Part shown: positions 8,146 through 17,900 of the stretch, in pieces | Position numbering within the stretch: the stretch's first letter is position 1 | Layout of the letters: every line of letters starts with the position of its first letter | Origin: an uncultured Bacteroidia bacterium | Lineage (GTDB): Bacteria; Bacteroidota; Bacteroidia; Bacteroidales; UBA932 | Reading direction: 5' to 3' | Length of the DNA stretch: 64,000 nt | Assembly (NCBI GenBank): GCA_902773925.1 | Contig: CACYGI010000001.1 | Span: 372,001 to 436,000, forward strand | Translations under genes and position numbers: made by a program | The notes under the pieces: generated by a model | The model's input: only the letters and a program-made list of their open reading frames with translations | Told to the model about the DNA's origin: nothing | The model's database searches: none

Positions 8146-9048
8146 TTAACGTTTTAATCTTGCAAAAACACTCAGGGGAAGCTTCTTGCCGAAGCGGTCG
8201 CAGAGTACGGATTCGCCGGCCACAAGCTCTCCATCGCTGCCGAATGCACTCCGGGCGAGAGTCTCGGCCAGCACGGCGCTGTATCCGTTGGAATAGAGGT
8301 TGAGGACCAGGAACGAATCGTGCGGGGCGAGGATGCGGTTGCACAGCGAGAGGATCTCGAACAGGCACTCGTCCAGCTTCCAGCGCTCTCCGTCGGGGCC
8401 GTGGCCGTATGCCGGCGGGTCGAGGATGATGCCCTGGTAGAGATTGCCGCGCCGGACTTCGCGGCGGGCAAACTTCAGGGCGTCCTCAACAATCCAGCGG
8501 ATGCCGTCCATACCGCTGAGCTCCATATTGGTGCGGGCCCAGGTGACGACGTTGCGCACCGAGTCGAGGTGAGTCACTTCGGCTCCGCCGCGCAGTGCGG
8601 CGAGGGAAGCGGCTCCGGTGTAGGCGAAGAGATTGAGCACCTTCGGGGGCTGTGACTGACGGGCGCAGAGGTCTTTGACCGTGGAGTGAATGAAATCCCA
8701 GTTGGTGGCCTGCTCCGGGAATACGCCCACGTGCTTGAAGGAAGTCAGGCCCAGGCGCAGCTTGAAATCGACCTGGGGATAGCGGATGACCCACTGCTCG
8801 GGAGTGGGATGGATCGTAGTCCAGGTGCCGCTGTCCTCCTTGCCGGCCTTGCCGAATCCTGCTCCCGGCTTGAACTCGACGTTGGCCATCTGCCGCCACT
8901 TGTCGTCTGTGAGTGTCTTGTGCCACAGGGCTTTGGGCTCGGGGCGGATGGTCACGCAGGAACCGAATCTCTCCAGCTTGGAGAAGTCTCCGCAGTCGAT
9001 CAGTTCGTAGTCCTTCCAGGACGATGAAGGTTGCTCGATATTTATCAT
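8146..9048 (-). CDS. Class I SAM-dependent methyltransferase, RlmI/RlmK-like
   Basis: 300 residues. The central Rossmann fold has the SAM loop VLNLFAYTGAASLAAL and the acidic residue in VTHLDSVRNVVTWA. A DPPAYGHG motif near residue 210 resembles the catalytic DPP loop of the RlmI/RlmK family (PF10672-type rRNA methyltransferases). The N-terminal PUA domain of full RlmI is not present; instead there is a short beta-rich start (ELIDCGDFSKLERFG). Target RNA position cannot be stated. Upstream of lgt by six bases, divergent from pgk with its own candidate -7 box. Confidence 0.82.
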   Translation of the reverse strand: MINIEQPSSSWKDYELIDCGDFSKLERFGSCVTIRPEPKALWHKTLTDDKWRQMANVEFKPGAGFGKAGKEDSGTWTTIHPTPEQWVIRYPQVDFKLRLGLTSFKHVGVFPEQATNWDFIHSTVKDLCARQSQPPKVLNLFAYTGAASLAALRGGAEVTHLDSVRNVVTWARTNMELSGMDGIRWIVEDALKFARREVRRGNLYQGIILDPPAYGHGPDGERWKLDECLFEILSLCNRILAPHDSFLVLNLYSNGYSAVLAETLARSAFGSDGELVAGESVLCDRFGKKLPLSVFARLKR

Positions 9049-9052
9049 ACGA

Positions 9053-9060
9053 CAAAGATA
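9053..9060 (-). promoter_or_regulatory. Candidate -7 box for the methyltransferase-lgt transcript
   Basis: Minus strand reads TATCTTTG, matching TAnnTTTG, four bases before the ATG of the methyltransferase gene. No convincing -33 element. Very short leader. Confidence 0.4.
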
Positions 9061-9106
9061 ACAAGAATCTATACCAATAGCTATATCAACAATCGAGGTT
9101 TTATCT

Positions 9107-9114
9107 TAATTTTG
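9107..9114 (+). promoter_or_regulatory. Candidate -7 box for pgk
   Basis: TAATTTTG matches TAnnTTTG, 22 bases before the pgk ATG. The -33 region is A/T-rich but lacks an exact TTTG. Confidence 0.5.
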
Positions 9115-9136
9115 CGTATCAAACAAAAGCATCGAA

Positions 9137-10387
9137 ATGAAAAATATTGACACCTACGATTTCTCCGGCAAGAAAGCCATTGTCCGGGTAGATTTCAACG
9201 TTCCCCTTGATGACAGTTTCAATATAACGGACGATACCCGTATCCGCGCCGCTATCCCCACGCTCAAAAAAGTGCTTGCCGGTGGCGGTTCACTGATCCT
9301 TATGTCCCATCTGGGCCGTCCGAAAGGTCCTGCGGACAAATTCTCGCTCAAGCACATCCTTCCCCGCGTGTCGGAGCTGCTGGGTGTCAGCGTGCAGTTT
9401 GCCCCCGACTGCCAGCAGGCTGATGCGCAGGCTGCCGCCCTGCGTCCGGGCGAAGTGCTGATGCTCGAGAACCTGCGTTTCTACGCAGAGGAGGAAGGCA
9501 AGCCCCGCGGACTGGCCGAGGATGCTTCGGAGGAGGAGAAGAAGGCTGCCAAGGCCGTTGTAAAGGAGAGCCAGAAGGCATTCGTGGCAAAGCTTGCAAG
9601 CTATGCGGATTGCTATATCAATGATGCGTTCGGCACGGCTCACCGCGCTCACGCTTCGACCGCTCTGATCGCAAAGTATTTCCCCGAGGACAAGATGTTC
9701 GGCTATCTGATGGAGGGCGAGATCTCCGCCATCGAGAAGGTTCTCAACAATCCCGAGCATCCGACGACGGCCATCCTGGGCGGCGCCAAGGTGTCATCCA
9801 AGATAGGCATCCTCGAGAATCTCATCGACCGCGTTGACAATATCATTATCGGCGGCGGTATGGTCTATACCTTCGTCAAGGCCCAGGGCGGAAGCGTGGG
9901 CAATTCGCTCTGCGAGGATGACCAGATAGATACTGCAAAGGCTATCCTTGAGAAGGCTGCAGCCAAGGGCGTAGGCCTTTATTTCGGTGACGAAGTCATC
10001 GTTGCGGATGCTTTCAGCAATGATGCCGCTACGAAGATCGTTGCCAAGGACGCTATCCCTGACGGCTGGATGGGAATGGATGCGGCTCCCTCTTCCGTAG
10101 AGACTTTCCGCAAGGTGATTATGTCTTCGCGCACGATCCTCTGGAACGGCCCGCTCGGCGTTTTCGAGATGGAGGCATTTGCCGGCGCAACCCGCGCTAT
10201 GGCTTCAATGCTGGCCGAGGCTACCGCAAATGGCGCATTCACCCTCGTGGGCGGCGGCGATTCGGTGGCAGCCGTCAATAAGATGGGTTATGCCGACAAG
10301 GTCAGCTACGTCTCGACCGGCGGCGGCGCGATGCTCGAATTCCTCGAAGGCAAGGAACTCCCCGGCATCAAAGCCATCCGCGAATAA
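9137..10387 (+). CDS. pgk: Phosphoglycerate kinase
   Basis: 416 residues, normal length. Glycolytic enzyme moving phosphate between 1,3-bisphosphoglycerate and ADP. Signatures: [11 protein letters not shown] near the N-terminus (PGK signature), the substrate-binding SHLGRPKG, the [13 protein letters not shown] motif, [10 protein letters not shown] in the hinge region, and the C-terminal nucleotide site [11 protein letters not shown] and [14 protein letters not shown]. The alpha-helical insert around 115-135 with many Lys/Glu ([14 protein letters not shown]) is seen in some bacterial PGKs. Monocistronic: own -7 box upstream and a strong hairpin terminator just downstream. Confidence 0.98.
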   Translation: MKNIDTYDFSGKKAIVRVDFNVPLDDSFNITDDTRIRAAIPTLKKVLAGGGSLILMSHLGRPKGPADKFSLKHILPRVSELLGVSVQFAPDCQQADAQAAALRPGEVLMLENLRFYAEEEGKPRGLAEDASEEEKKAAKAVVKESQKAFVAKLASYADCYINDAFGTAHRAHASTALIAKYFPEDKMFGYLMEGEISAIEKVLNNPEHPTTAILGGAKVSSKIGILENLIDRVDNIIIGGGMVYTFVKAQGGSVGNSLCEDDQIDTAKAILEKAAAKGVGLYFGDEVIVADAFSNDAATKIVAKDAIPDGWMGMDAAPSSVETFRKVIMSSRTILWNGPLGVFEMEAFAGATRAMASMLAEATANGAFTLVGGGDSVAAVNKMGYADKVSYVSTGGGAMLEFLEGKELPGIKAIRE

Positions 10388-10413
10388 CAAAAGCCGGCTG
10401 CGCGCAGCCTTAC

Positions 10414-10457
10414 AAAAAAACCGGACACAAACGAATTTGTGCCCGGTTTCTTTTTTT
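10414..10457. terminator. Bidirectional hairpin terminator between pgk and gcvP
   Basis: Arms 10418-10431 and 10436-10449 pair over 14 positions with one mismatch, around a four-base loop CGAA. A T-run (10451-10457) follows on the plus strand and an A-run (10414-10420) precedes it, so it can stop transcripts from both convergent genes. Confidence 0.88.
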
Positions 10458-10467
10458 ACCTAGAAGG

Positions 10468-13278
10468 TTACTCGTAGACCGTGACGAGGTTGCGGTCGCC
10501 GTAGCCATTATCGACGCGCGAAGCGGCAGGCCAGAACTTATTGTCGCGGACCCATTCCAGCGGGTAGGCAGCCTGCTCGCGGCCGTAGCCGTGATGCCAC
10601 TCGTCGGCGCAGACCTCCTCGGCCGTATGCGGCGCCATCTTCAGAGGATTGTCCTCCTTGTCCAGTCGTCCTGCCTTGATATCCTCGCACTCGCGGACGA
10701 TAACCTTCAGGGCCTCGACGAAACGGTCCAGCTCAGCGAGAGGCTCGCTCTCGGTAGGCTCGATCATCAGAGTCTCGTGGACGGGGAATGACAGGGTCGG
10801 AGCGTGGAATCCGAAGTCCATCAGACGCTTTGCGACGTCCGTAGCATCCACGCCATACTCGGCCTTGAAATGCTGCAGGTCGATGATGCACTCGTGTGCA
10901 ACGCGGCCGGTAGCGCCGGTATAGAGCGTCTTGAGCTCAGGCATCAGCTTGACCGACATATAGTTGGCGTTGAGGATAGCCACTTCGGAGACCTCGCGGA
11001 TACCGTCAGGACCGAGCATCTTGATATAGGCGTGAGTGATGGGAAGCAACAGCGGGCTGCCGTAAGGAGCCGAGCTGACGGCATCCATACCTGCGCCGCC
11101 GCACTCGGGTACGAGCGGATGACCGGGCAGATAAGGAGCAAGAGCCTTGGTCGAGCAGATGGGACCGACACCGGGACCGCCGCCGCCGTGAGGCATTGCG
11201 AAAGTCTTGTGGAGATTCAGGTGGCAGACATCCGCGCCGATGGTACCGGGATTGGTCAGACCGCACTGAGCGTTCATATTGGCACCGTCCATATAGAGCA
11301 GACCACCCTGCGAATGGATGATATCCGCAATCTCGCGGATCTTGACCTCGAACACGCCGTGGGTCGAAGGGTAGGTGATCATCATACCCGCAAGCTCTGC
11401 ACCTGCAGCCTCGGCCTTCTCGCGAAGCTCATCGACCTTGATATTGCCATTCTCATCGCAACCGACAAGCACGATATCGAAGCCGGCCATCGCTGCCGAA
11501 GCGGGATTGGTACCGTGTGCGGAAGTCGGGATGATCATAATGTGGCGGCCGCCCTGACCATTGGCTGCAAAATAGCGGCGGATGGTCATCAGGCCTGCAT
11601 ACTCACCTGCCGCGCCGCTGTTGGGCTGCAGCGAGCAGCTGTCGAAACCGGTAATCACCGCCAGGTCGTGCTCCAGGTCGCTGATGATCTTCAGCGTGCC
11701 CTCGCACTGGTCTGCCGGAGCATAAGGATGGACATTGCCGAACTCGCTCCAGGACAGAGGCAGCATCTCGACGGCCGAATTGAGCTTCATCGTGCAGCTG
11801 CCCAGCGGGATCATCGAATGGGTCAGGGAGATATCCTTGCGTTCCAGCTTCTTGATATAGCGCATCATCTCAGTCTCTGAGTGATACTTATTGAAAGTAG
11901 AAGAAGTCAGAATCGGGGTCTGGCGGGCCATGAAGCCGTCCCAGTCAATCATGCAGCAGCCTTTCTCGCATCCGAAAATATCGCACAGCCTGCCCATCTC
12001 ATCGCAGGTGCTAAGTTCGTCGAAGCTCAGGCGGATGCCGCCATCTGCCGTATAGCAGAAGTTGAAACCGGCTGCAAGAGCTTTCTTGCGGATCTTATCC
12101 ACATCCGCGCCTACGATCTCGATCGTATCGAAGAATCGCTCGTTGCGGAGCTTGTAACCTGCATTGCGGAGCTTGAAGGCCATCACGTGCGCCTTCCTGC
12201 AGGCATTGTCGGCGATCTCCCGAATACCCTGCGGACCGTGCCAGATGGCAAACATACCGGTCATCGTAGCCAGCAGCGCCGTAGCGGTGCAGATATTGGA
12301 AGTAGCTTTCTCGCGCTTGATATGCTGCTCGCGGGTCTGCAGTGCGAGGCGGACGGCAGGCTTGCCGAGGCGGTCAACGGAGATACCGATGATACGGCCG
12401 GGAAGGTTGCGCTTGTAAGCCTCGTTGCAAGCCATAAAACCTGCTGCGGGGCCGCCGAATCCCATCGGCAGACCGAAACGCTGGGTCGTACCGCAGGCGA
12501 TGTCGGCACCCCAGGCTGCGGGCTCCTTGAGAAGTGCAAGCGCCAGCAGGTCGCACCACGCCGAAACCAGGGCACCGGCTGCGTGGAGCTTTTCGCTGAA
12601 TGCGCTGTAGTCGCGCACTTCGCCGTCGGCGGCAGGATACTGGAGGATGGCGCCGAAGCAGAGATCCTCCACCTCATAGGTGCGGTAATCGCCCAGATGG
12701 ATCTCAATGCCCAGGCCGGTCGCCCTTGTCTTGAGCACCGAAAGTACGTGGGGGAAGATATTGCTGTCCACGAAGACCACGTTCTTGCCGGCCTTGACAG
12801 CGTCGCGGCTGCGCAGTTCGTACATCATTCGCATAGCTTCCGCAGCTGCCGTCGCATCGTCGAGCATCGAGCAGTTCGAAAGGCCGAAACCGGTCAGCGA
12901 CGAGATCATCGTCTGGAAATTGACCAGCGCTTCGAGGCGGCCCTGCGAAATCTCGGCCTGATACGGAGTATAGGAAGTGTACCAGCTCGGATTCTCGAAA
13001 ATGTTGCGGGTGATGACGGCCGGAGCCACGGTGCCGTAGAAGCCCATACCGATCATCGAACGGAACGGCTTGTTGAGTGCGGCAATCATCTTGAGCGAGG
13101 CCAGATAGGTACCTTCGTCCACTGCCTCATCGAGGGCAAGGGGCTCTTTGAGCAGGATATCCTGCGGGACGGTCTGGCGGACAAGTTCATCCATTGACTT
13201 GAGGCCGAGAGCTTTCAGCATCTGCTTCTGCTCTTCTTCGCGCGGACCGTTGTGTCTTTCAGTAAAAGTAAGGGGCAT
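10468..13278 (-). CDS. gcvP: Glycine dehydrogenase (decarboxylating), P-protein
   Basis: 936 residues, the full-length homodimeric form with both halves fused. PLP-dependent decarboxylation of glycine and transfer of the aminomethyl group to lipoyl-GcvH. The PLP lysine lies in HLNLHKTFAMPHGGGGPG in the C-terminal half, after DGANMNAQCGL. The N-terminal half has MIGMGFYGTVAPAVITRNI and YTPYQAEISQGRLEAL, hallmarks of the family. gcvT, gcvH and lpd are not in this window. It lies 54 bases after rodA on the same strand with its own -7 box, so it may be an independent unit. Confidence 0.97.
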   Translation of the reverse strand: MPLTFTERHNGPREEEQKQMLKALGLKSMDELVRQTVPQDILLKEPLALDEAVDEGTYLASLKMIAALNKPFRSMIGMGFYGTVAPAVITRNIFENPSWYTSYTPYQAEISQGRLEALVNFQTMISSLTGFGLSNCSMLDDATAAAEAMRMMYELRSRDAVKAGKNVVFVDSNIFPHVLSVLKTRATGLGIEIHLGDYRTYEVEDLCFGAILQYPAADGEVRDYSAFSEKLHAAGALVSAWCDLLALALLKEPAAWGADIACGTTQRFGLPMGFGGPAAGFMACNEAYKRNLPGRIIGISVDRLGKPAVRLALQTREQHIKREKATSNICTATALLATMTGMFAIWHGPQGIREIADNACRKAHVMAFKLRNAGYKLRNERFFDTIEIVGADVDKIRKKALAAGFNFCYTADGGIRLSFDELSTCDEMGRLCDIFGCEKGCCMIDWDGFMARQTPILTSSTFNKYHSETEMMRYIKKLERKDISLTHSMIPLGSCTMKLNSAVEMLPLSWSEFGNVHPYAPADQCEGTLKIISDLEHDLAVITGFDSCSLQPNSGAAGEYAGLMTIRRYFAANGQGGRHIMIIPTSAHGTNPASAAMAGFDIVLVGCDENGNIKVDELREKAEAAGAELAGMMITYPSTHGVFEVKIREIADIIHSQGGLLYMDGANMNAQCGLTNPGTIGADVCHLNLHKTFAMPHGGGGPGVGPICSTKALAPYLPGHPLVPECGGAGMDAVSSAPYGSPLLLPITHAYIKMLGPDGIREVSEVAILNANYMSVKLMPELKTLYTGATGRVAHECIIDLQHFKAEYGVDATDVAKRLMDFGFHAPTLSFPVHETLMIEPTESEPLAELDRFVEALKVIVRECEDIKAGRLDKEDNPLKMAPHTAEEVCADEWHHGYGREQAAYPLEWVRDNKFWPAASRVDNGYGDRNLVTVYE

Positions 13279-13318
13279 GTCAGTATTGTTTTAACTTATA
13301 ATATCAGATAACGGACGT

Positions 13319-13326
13319 CAAATATA
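13319..13326 (-). promoter_or_regulatory. Candidate -7 box for gcvP
   Basis: Minus strand reads TATATTTG, a match to TAnnTTTG, 40 bases before the gcvP ATG in the gap after rodA. No exact -33 TTTG. Confidence 0.45.
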
Positions 13327-13332
13327 ATTATT

Positions 13333-14763
13333 TTATCGATTTTCCATATCCAGACGCAGCCAGATGGCTGTCATTATTGAAAATGCCAGCATCGAGGAGC
13401 CTCCGTAGCTGACAAACGGCAGCGGGATGCCGATCACGGGCATAAGCCCGATGGTCATACCGATGTTGATGGTCACGTGCATCAGCAGGCAGGAGGCGAG
13501 ACAATAACCGTAGATGCGGTTGAACCGGCTTTTCTGCTGCTCGGCACGGTTGTAGATGCGGATGATGAGGATCAAAAACGCCGCGAGGATGGCCAGCGAG
13601 CCGAGGAATCCCCATTCTTCGCCCACGGTGCAGAAGATGAAGTCCGTGGTCTGCTCCGGGACGAAGTTCATACGCGTCTGGGTGCCGTCGAGGAATCCTT
13701 TGCCGGCAAATCCGCCCGAGCCGATGGCAATCTTGGACTGGTGGACGTTGTAACCCACGCCCGTAGGGTCGTCCCGGAGGCCCAGCAGCGACTCGACGCG
13801 CAGCCGCTGATGTTCCTTCAGGTGCGACATCGCCCAGTCGGCCGAAAATACCACAGCCGCCCCGAAGAGGAAAGCCAGCAGGGCATTGGCGATATATCGT
13901 TTGTGCCTTACGATCAGCAGCCTGATGGCAAAAAACAGCGAAAGGGGAGTGGCCAGGATGGCAATCCACGTCGCCGGCGAGAGGTTTCCGGGCCCCTGTG
14001 CGAACCATCTCCATTTCCAGAGCAGCGGCAGAAGCCACATAAACAGCACTATGCCGGCCCCGTAGAGGAGGACTTTCCCGGGGAAATGGCTGCGGCCTGC
14101 GGCAAAAATGACTGCAATGGCCGCCATTACCGTAAGGGCTACGTGTGGAGAAGCCACCAGCGTCAGTATGAACAGCCCGATGGCAATAAATCCGGCCAGA
14201 ATCACCTGCCCGCTCATTCCTTCGCGGTAGAAGCAGAGCAGGAAGCCAAGATAGACCAGCGCCAGACCCGTTTCGTGCTGCAGGAGGATCAGCAGTACCG
14301 GCGCCAGCATCACGCCGAATCCCTGCAGCGCAGATCGCGGTTTATCGAAGCGGAAATCATAGGTTTCCATCAGCGCGGCCAGTGCCAGCGCCGTGGTTAT
14401 CTTCGAAAATTCGGCGGGCTGCAGGCGTATCGGTCCTAAGACAAGCCACGAATGCGAGCCTTTGATATCCGCCCCAACTATGATGGTCGCAATCAGCAGC
14501 AGGGCCATCAGGATATATGTCTCCCGGGCGAAAGTCGGGTAGAAATTGGTCGGAATCACGTGCAGGATCAATAAGGAAATGACCGCCGAGACAGCTATCC
14601 AGATGAGCTGCATGCCGTAACGCGTCCCCCATTCAAAGACCTGTACGTCATCGACGCAGGAGGCTGAGTATATATTGAGCCAGCCGAATACCGTCAGGAA
14701 AAGACAGCAGGCGAGGACTACCCAGTCGGGTTTGCGGCGTGTGGTATCGGCTGCCCGTGTCAT
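13333..14763 (-). CDS. rodA: RodA-type peptidoglycan glycosyltransferase (SEDS family)
   Basis: 476 residues, longer than typical RodA (about 370-420) because of extra sequence between the middle membrane segments. A SEDS polytopic membrane protein that polymerises glycan strands with PBP2 in the elongasome. Visible features: GSHSWLVLGPIRLQPAEFSKI, the SEDS motif with the conserved Glu after Pro-Ala; the long loop with TGVGYNVHQSKIAIGSGG; TDFIFCTVGEEWGFLG; and PFVSYGGSSML near the C-terminus. Its start overlaps the mrdA stop by four bases, as expected for the mre-mrd operon. Confidence 0.95.
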   Translation of the reverse strand: MTRAADTTRRKPDWVVLACCLFLTVFGWLNIYSASCVDDVQVFEWGTRYGMQLIWIAVSAVISLLILHVIPTNFYPTFARETYILMALLLIATIIVGADIKGSHSWLVLGPIRLQPAEFSKITTALALAALMETYDFRFDKPRSALQGFGVMLAPVLLILLQHETGLALVYLGFLLCFYREGMSGQVILAGFIAIGLFILTLVASPHVALTVMAAIAVIFAAGRSHFPGKVLLYGAGIVLFMWLLPLLWKWRWFAQGPGNLSPATWIAILATPLSLFFAIRLLIVRHKRYIANALLAFLFGAAVVFSADWAMSHLKEHQRLRVESLLGLRDDPTGVGYNVHQSKIAIGSGGFAGKGFLDGTQTRMNFVPEQTTDFIFCTVGEEWGFLGSLAILAAFLILIIRIYNRAEQQKSRFNRIYGYCLASCLLMHVTINIGMTIGLMPVIGIPLPFVSYGGSSMLAFSIMTAIWLRLDMENR

Positions 14764-16595
14764 CTTCTTCTGACCCTCACTTTATGCAGCAGGCTGGTGC
14801 TGCTGATACGTTGTTCCAAATCCTTTCGCTCAACTTTGCCGTTGAGGTAGCGTTCCACCATCAGCGAAGCTATCGGTGCGGCCCAGGCCGACCCGAATCC
14901 GGCATTTTCGACGTATGCCGCCACCGCGATCTGCGGGTTGTCCTTCGGAGCAAAGCAGATAAATACCGAATGTTCGTCACCGTGCGGATTCTGCGCCGTG
15001 CCGGTCTTGCCGCACATAGTGATGCCCGGAATGGCAACCGAACGTGCCGTAGCCTCCGGTCCGCCGTGCACCGCGAGCCGCATTCCTTCGATTACTTCGC
15101 AGAACAGCGAGGTATCCACCATCGTGTACTGACGCTTCATATACCTGCTGTCGATAGGACTTTCGGGTGTGCTTTTGCGGATATGCGGAATGTAGTAGTA
15201 GCCACGGTTGGCGACCGTCGCGGCCAGATTGGCCAGGTGCAGCGGCGTGCAGCCGATCTCGCCCTGTCCGATGGAGAGCGAAATGATGGACAGGGAGCGC
15301 CAGCGGTTTTTGCCGTGCATACGGTCGTAGCGTTCGGCCGAAGGCAGCGTGCCGCCCTGCTCGCCTGGGATGTCGGTGCCCAGTTTATGTCCGAACCCGA
15401 AACTCTCGACGTACTGCTTCCAATGCGCGAAGCCTTCCTGCGTGCTGCCGTACTTCGGATTGTCTATTATGGCACGGAAGACATAGCAGAAATACGAGTT
15501 GCACGAGGTCATCAGCGCGTGGTCCAGGTCGAGCGGGCTCGAATGCCCGTGGCAACCGACCTTGAGCTTGCCGACGCTGTAGCCGCTGTTGCACGGATAG
15601 TATGTATTTGGCGTGAAAACGCCTTCCTGCAGGCCTATCAGGCCATTGACCAGCTTGAATACGGATCCCGGCGGCTGGGGCGACATAGCTGCGCGGTTGA
15701 ACATCGGACGGTAAGGGTCTTTCATTATCTGGTCATAGTAGCGGCCGATTTCGGCCAGCTGCTCCGTCTTGATGCCGGGGCTTGAGACCATCGCCAGAAT
15801 CTCGCCCGTAGAAGGCTCTATGGCCACTACCGAACCAACTTTGCGGTTCATCAGCTTTTCGCCGTAAGCCTGCAGGTCGCCGTCGATGGTCATCGTAATA
15901 TCCTCTCCGGCGACAGCCTGCAGGTCATATTTGCCGTTCATATAATGCTCCCGGACACGGTTGTGCACGTCGCGCAGGTAGATCGAATAGCCCTTCTCGC
16001 CGCGCAGCTGCATCTCGTAGGCCTCCTCCATTCCGGTGCGGCCCGAATAGTCGCCGCTGCGGTATTCGGGATGGTCGCGGATGAAAGCTGCATCCACTTC
16101 CGAGAGGTAGCCTACCAGATTGCCTGCGGCCTGATACGGATATGTCCGTGTGGTTCGCGGCGTTGCCGAAAATCCCGGGAACATAAAACTTTTCTCGGCA
16201 AATACGTGGTACTGCTCCGCCGGCACCTGCTTGAGCAGAGTGAGTGTCTGGTAGCCGATGCGGCTGCGGTAGAGCCGGTATTCGCGGAATTTGGCGTGCA
16301 TAAAAGCCGTATCCAGCCCGAAGATCGTGCAAAATTCGACCGTATCGAACGGCGGCATATCGCGCGGGGTGACCATTATGTCATAGACGATGCGGTTGCC
16401 GACGAGGATATTGCCGTTGCGGTCTTTCAGCAGGCCGCGGGCAGGGTAGCGGATCTCGTACTTGAGCGCGTTGTTTTCCGCAATCACGCGGTAACGGGTA
16501 TTGATAACCTGCAGGTAAAACAGCCACCCCGCAAGGATGGCAAAGATGATGCAGACGGCCAGCACCAATACGCTCTTTCTGTCGCGGACGTCCAT
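14760..16595 (-). CDS. mrdA: Penicillin-binding protein 2 (elongasome transpeptidase)
   Basis: 611 residues. One N-terminal membrane anchor (SVLVLAVCIIFAILAGWLFY), a PBP dimerisation domain, and a C-terminal transpeptidase domain. Catalytic motifs: SxxK in PPGSVFKLVNG, SxN in TSCNSYFC, and KTGTAQ. Crosslinks peptidoglycan on the periplasmic side, paired with RodA, whose gene overlaps it downstream by four bases. mreD lies one base upstream. All three active-site motifs are intact, so a functional enzyme is expected. Confidence 0.96.
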   Translation of the reverse strand: MDVRDRKSVLVLAVCIIFAILAGWLFYLQVINTRYRVIAENNALKYEIRYPARGLLKDRNGNILVGNRIVYDIMVTPRDMPPFDTVEFCTIFGLDTAFMHAKFREYRLYRSRIGYQTLTLLKQVPAEQYHVFAEKSFMFPGFSATPRTTRTYPYQAAGNLVGYLSEVDAAFIRDHPEYRSGDYSGRTGMEEAYEMQLRGEKGYSIYLRDVHNRVREHYMNGKYDLQAVAGEDITMTIDGDLQAYGEKLMNRKVGSVVAIEPSTGEILAMVSSPGIKTEQLAEIGRYYDQIMKDPYRPMFNRAAMSPQPPGSVFKLVNGLIGLQEGVFTPNTYYPCNSGYSVGKLKVGCHGHSSPLDLDHALMTSCNSYFCYVFRAIIDNPKYGSTQEGFAHWKQYVESFGFGHKLGTDIPGEQGGTLPSAERYDRMHGKNRWRSLSIISLSIGQGEIGCTPLHLANLAATVANRGYYYIPHIRKSTPESPIDSRYMKRQYTMVDTSLFCEVIEGMRLAVHGGPEATARSVAIPGITMCGKTGTAQNPHGDEHSVFICFAPKDNPQIAVAAYVENAGFGSAWAAPIASLMVERYLNGKVERKDLEQRISSTSLLHKVRVRRR

Positions 16596-16596
16596 T

Positions 16597-17103
16597 TTAC
16601 CTCCCGCGGAATAATGAGCGTCCGATGATGACCGTGAGCAGGGCGCTTACGGCCGTACTGATCAGAATCCTGAGCAGGATAAACCAGAAAGGCCGGAATG
16701 TCACGCATTCCAGAAGGATATATGCGGAGGTGTATATCAGCGATGCGACGATGGCGTAAAGCGTATAGCCGGGGCCGATCGAGCGGATGGTGGGGATGCC
16801 CGAATCGTTGCGCCAGTCGGTGTTGATGCGGTTGCGGTAGATCGGGCCGCAGAGAGCGCCCAGTGCGGTGGCCGCACCCGCGTGGAGACCCGTAACGCCG
16901 TCGGTCATAATGTCGAGCAGCAGGCCGAGGGCGAAAGCTATCAGCATCCTGAGCGCATCGCTGATGGATGCCGGAATGTGCATCAGGATGAGGGGCAGCA
17001 GGCTGATGAAGATATAAGGCCCCATATCGATATGATTGGCGACCAGTACCTGCAACAGGAAGACCAGGATGCAGCTTGCGACGTAGCGGAGGGTATTATC
17101 CAT
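16597..17103 (-). CDS. mreD: Rod shape-determining protein MreD
   Basis: 168 residues from the ATG at 17103; a TTG two codons earlier is less likely. Highly hydrophobic with about five membrane segments (VASCILVFLLQVLVANHI, ISLLPLILMH, ALRMLIAFALGLLLDIMT, and others). The DGVTGLHAGAAT motif is typical of Bacteroidetes MreD. The sequence of MreD is poorly conserved in general, so the call also leans on its place between mreC and mrdA. The start overlaps the end of mreC by eight bases. Confidence 0.9.
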   Translation of the reverse strand: MDNTLRYVASCILVFLLQVLVANHIDMGPYIFISLLPLILMHIPASISDALRMLIAFALGLLLDIMTDGVTGLHAGAATALGALCGPIYRNRINTDWRNDSGIPTIRSIGPGYTLYAIVASLIYTSAYILLECVTFRPFWFILLRILISTAVSALLTVIIGRSLFRGR

Positions 17104-17893
17104 TTTCAAGCCTCCTTACCTCGTCTTCCGCATTGATGCGGACTATGTAAACGTGCTGCAGTGCGTTGAACTGCTGGAACAGCCGGACCCTGGCCTGGGT
17201 TGAGATGCCGTCCGAACTGACCGAGGTGACCTCCCCGAGCGGAATGCCCTGGGGAAATATCATCGAGTAGCCGCTGGTGGTGACCGTATCTCCCTCTGCC
17301 ACGGGGATGTGTGCGGGTATTTCGGTGAGAAGCGCCTTGTAGGGGCTTCGTCCCAGCCACGAGAGGGTGCCGAATGCGTCGCTGCCCGAAACCTTGGCGC
17401 TGACGCTCTGTCCCGAACTCAGGAATGATACCACCCGGCAGCGCGACTCATCCACCGCGCTGACGATGCCCACCACGCCGTCGGCGGTGATAACGCCCAT
17501 GCCGGTGTGTATGCCGTCACGCTCGCCCCGGTTGAGGATCAGGAAGTTGTCCTGGCGGTTGACGGAATTCTTGAGGACCGTGGCCGCGATGTAGGTATAA
17601 TCGCCGGCGGAGAGGGTCTGAGGCACGTCGCGCTCCGCTGCCTTATAGGCGTCAAGCTCCTCGCGGAGCCGGCAGTTCTCCTCGGCCAGAAGGGTATTCT
17701 CGCGGCGATAGCCGAAATAATGACCTATGCTGGTGCCGGTCTTCCACAACGAATACTGGGCGTTGCGAAAGGCGCCTGCGATCTTGTATCGCTGGACTAC
17801 GCCGCTCCTGCCGATCATCAGCAGGGATACGGTTTCGAGCGCGATAAACAGCAGGATGGTGCCGAGCCTGGCTATGAATCCGCTGTTTCTCAT
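17096..17893 (-). CDS. mreC: Rod shape-determining protein MreC
   Basis: 265 residues: an N-terminal membrane segment (GTILLFIALETVSLLMIG), a coiled coil (about 65-90, ENTLLAEENCRLREELDAYK), and the periplasmic double beta-barrel region with YIAATVLKNSVNRQDNFLILNRG, GMGVITADGVVGIVSAV and TSGYSMIFPQGIPLGEV. MreC scaffolds the elongasome and activates PBP2. Seven bases lie between mreB and this start. The fold landmarks are all present. Confidence 0.95.
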   Translation of the reverse strand: MRNSGFIARLGTILLFIALETVSLLMIGRSGVVQRYKIAGAFRNAQYSLWKTGTSIGHYFGYRRENTLLAEENCRLREELDAYKAAERDVPQTLSAGDYTYIAATVLKNSVNRQDNFLILNRGERDGIHTGMGVITADGVVGIVSAVDESRCRVVSFLSSGQSVSAKVSGSDAFGTLSWLGRSPYKALLTEIPAHIPVAEGDTVTTSGYSMIFPQGIPLGEVTSVSSDGISTQARVRLFQQFNALQHVYIVRINAEDEVRRLENG

Positions 17894-17900
17894 CCGGTGC

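Noticed and set aside
11881..13197. A 438-residue plus-strand frame over gcvP
   Set aside because: Antisense shadow of gcvP, which is complete and contains the PLP lysine motif.
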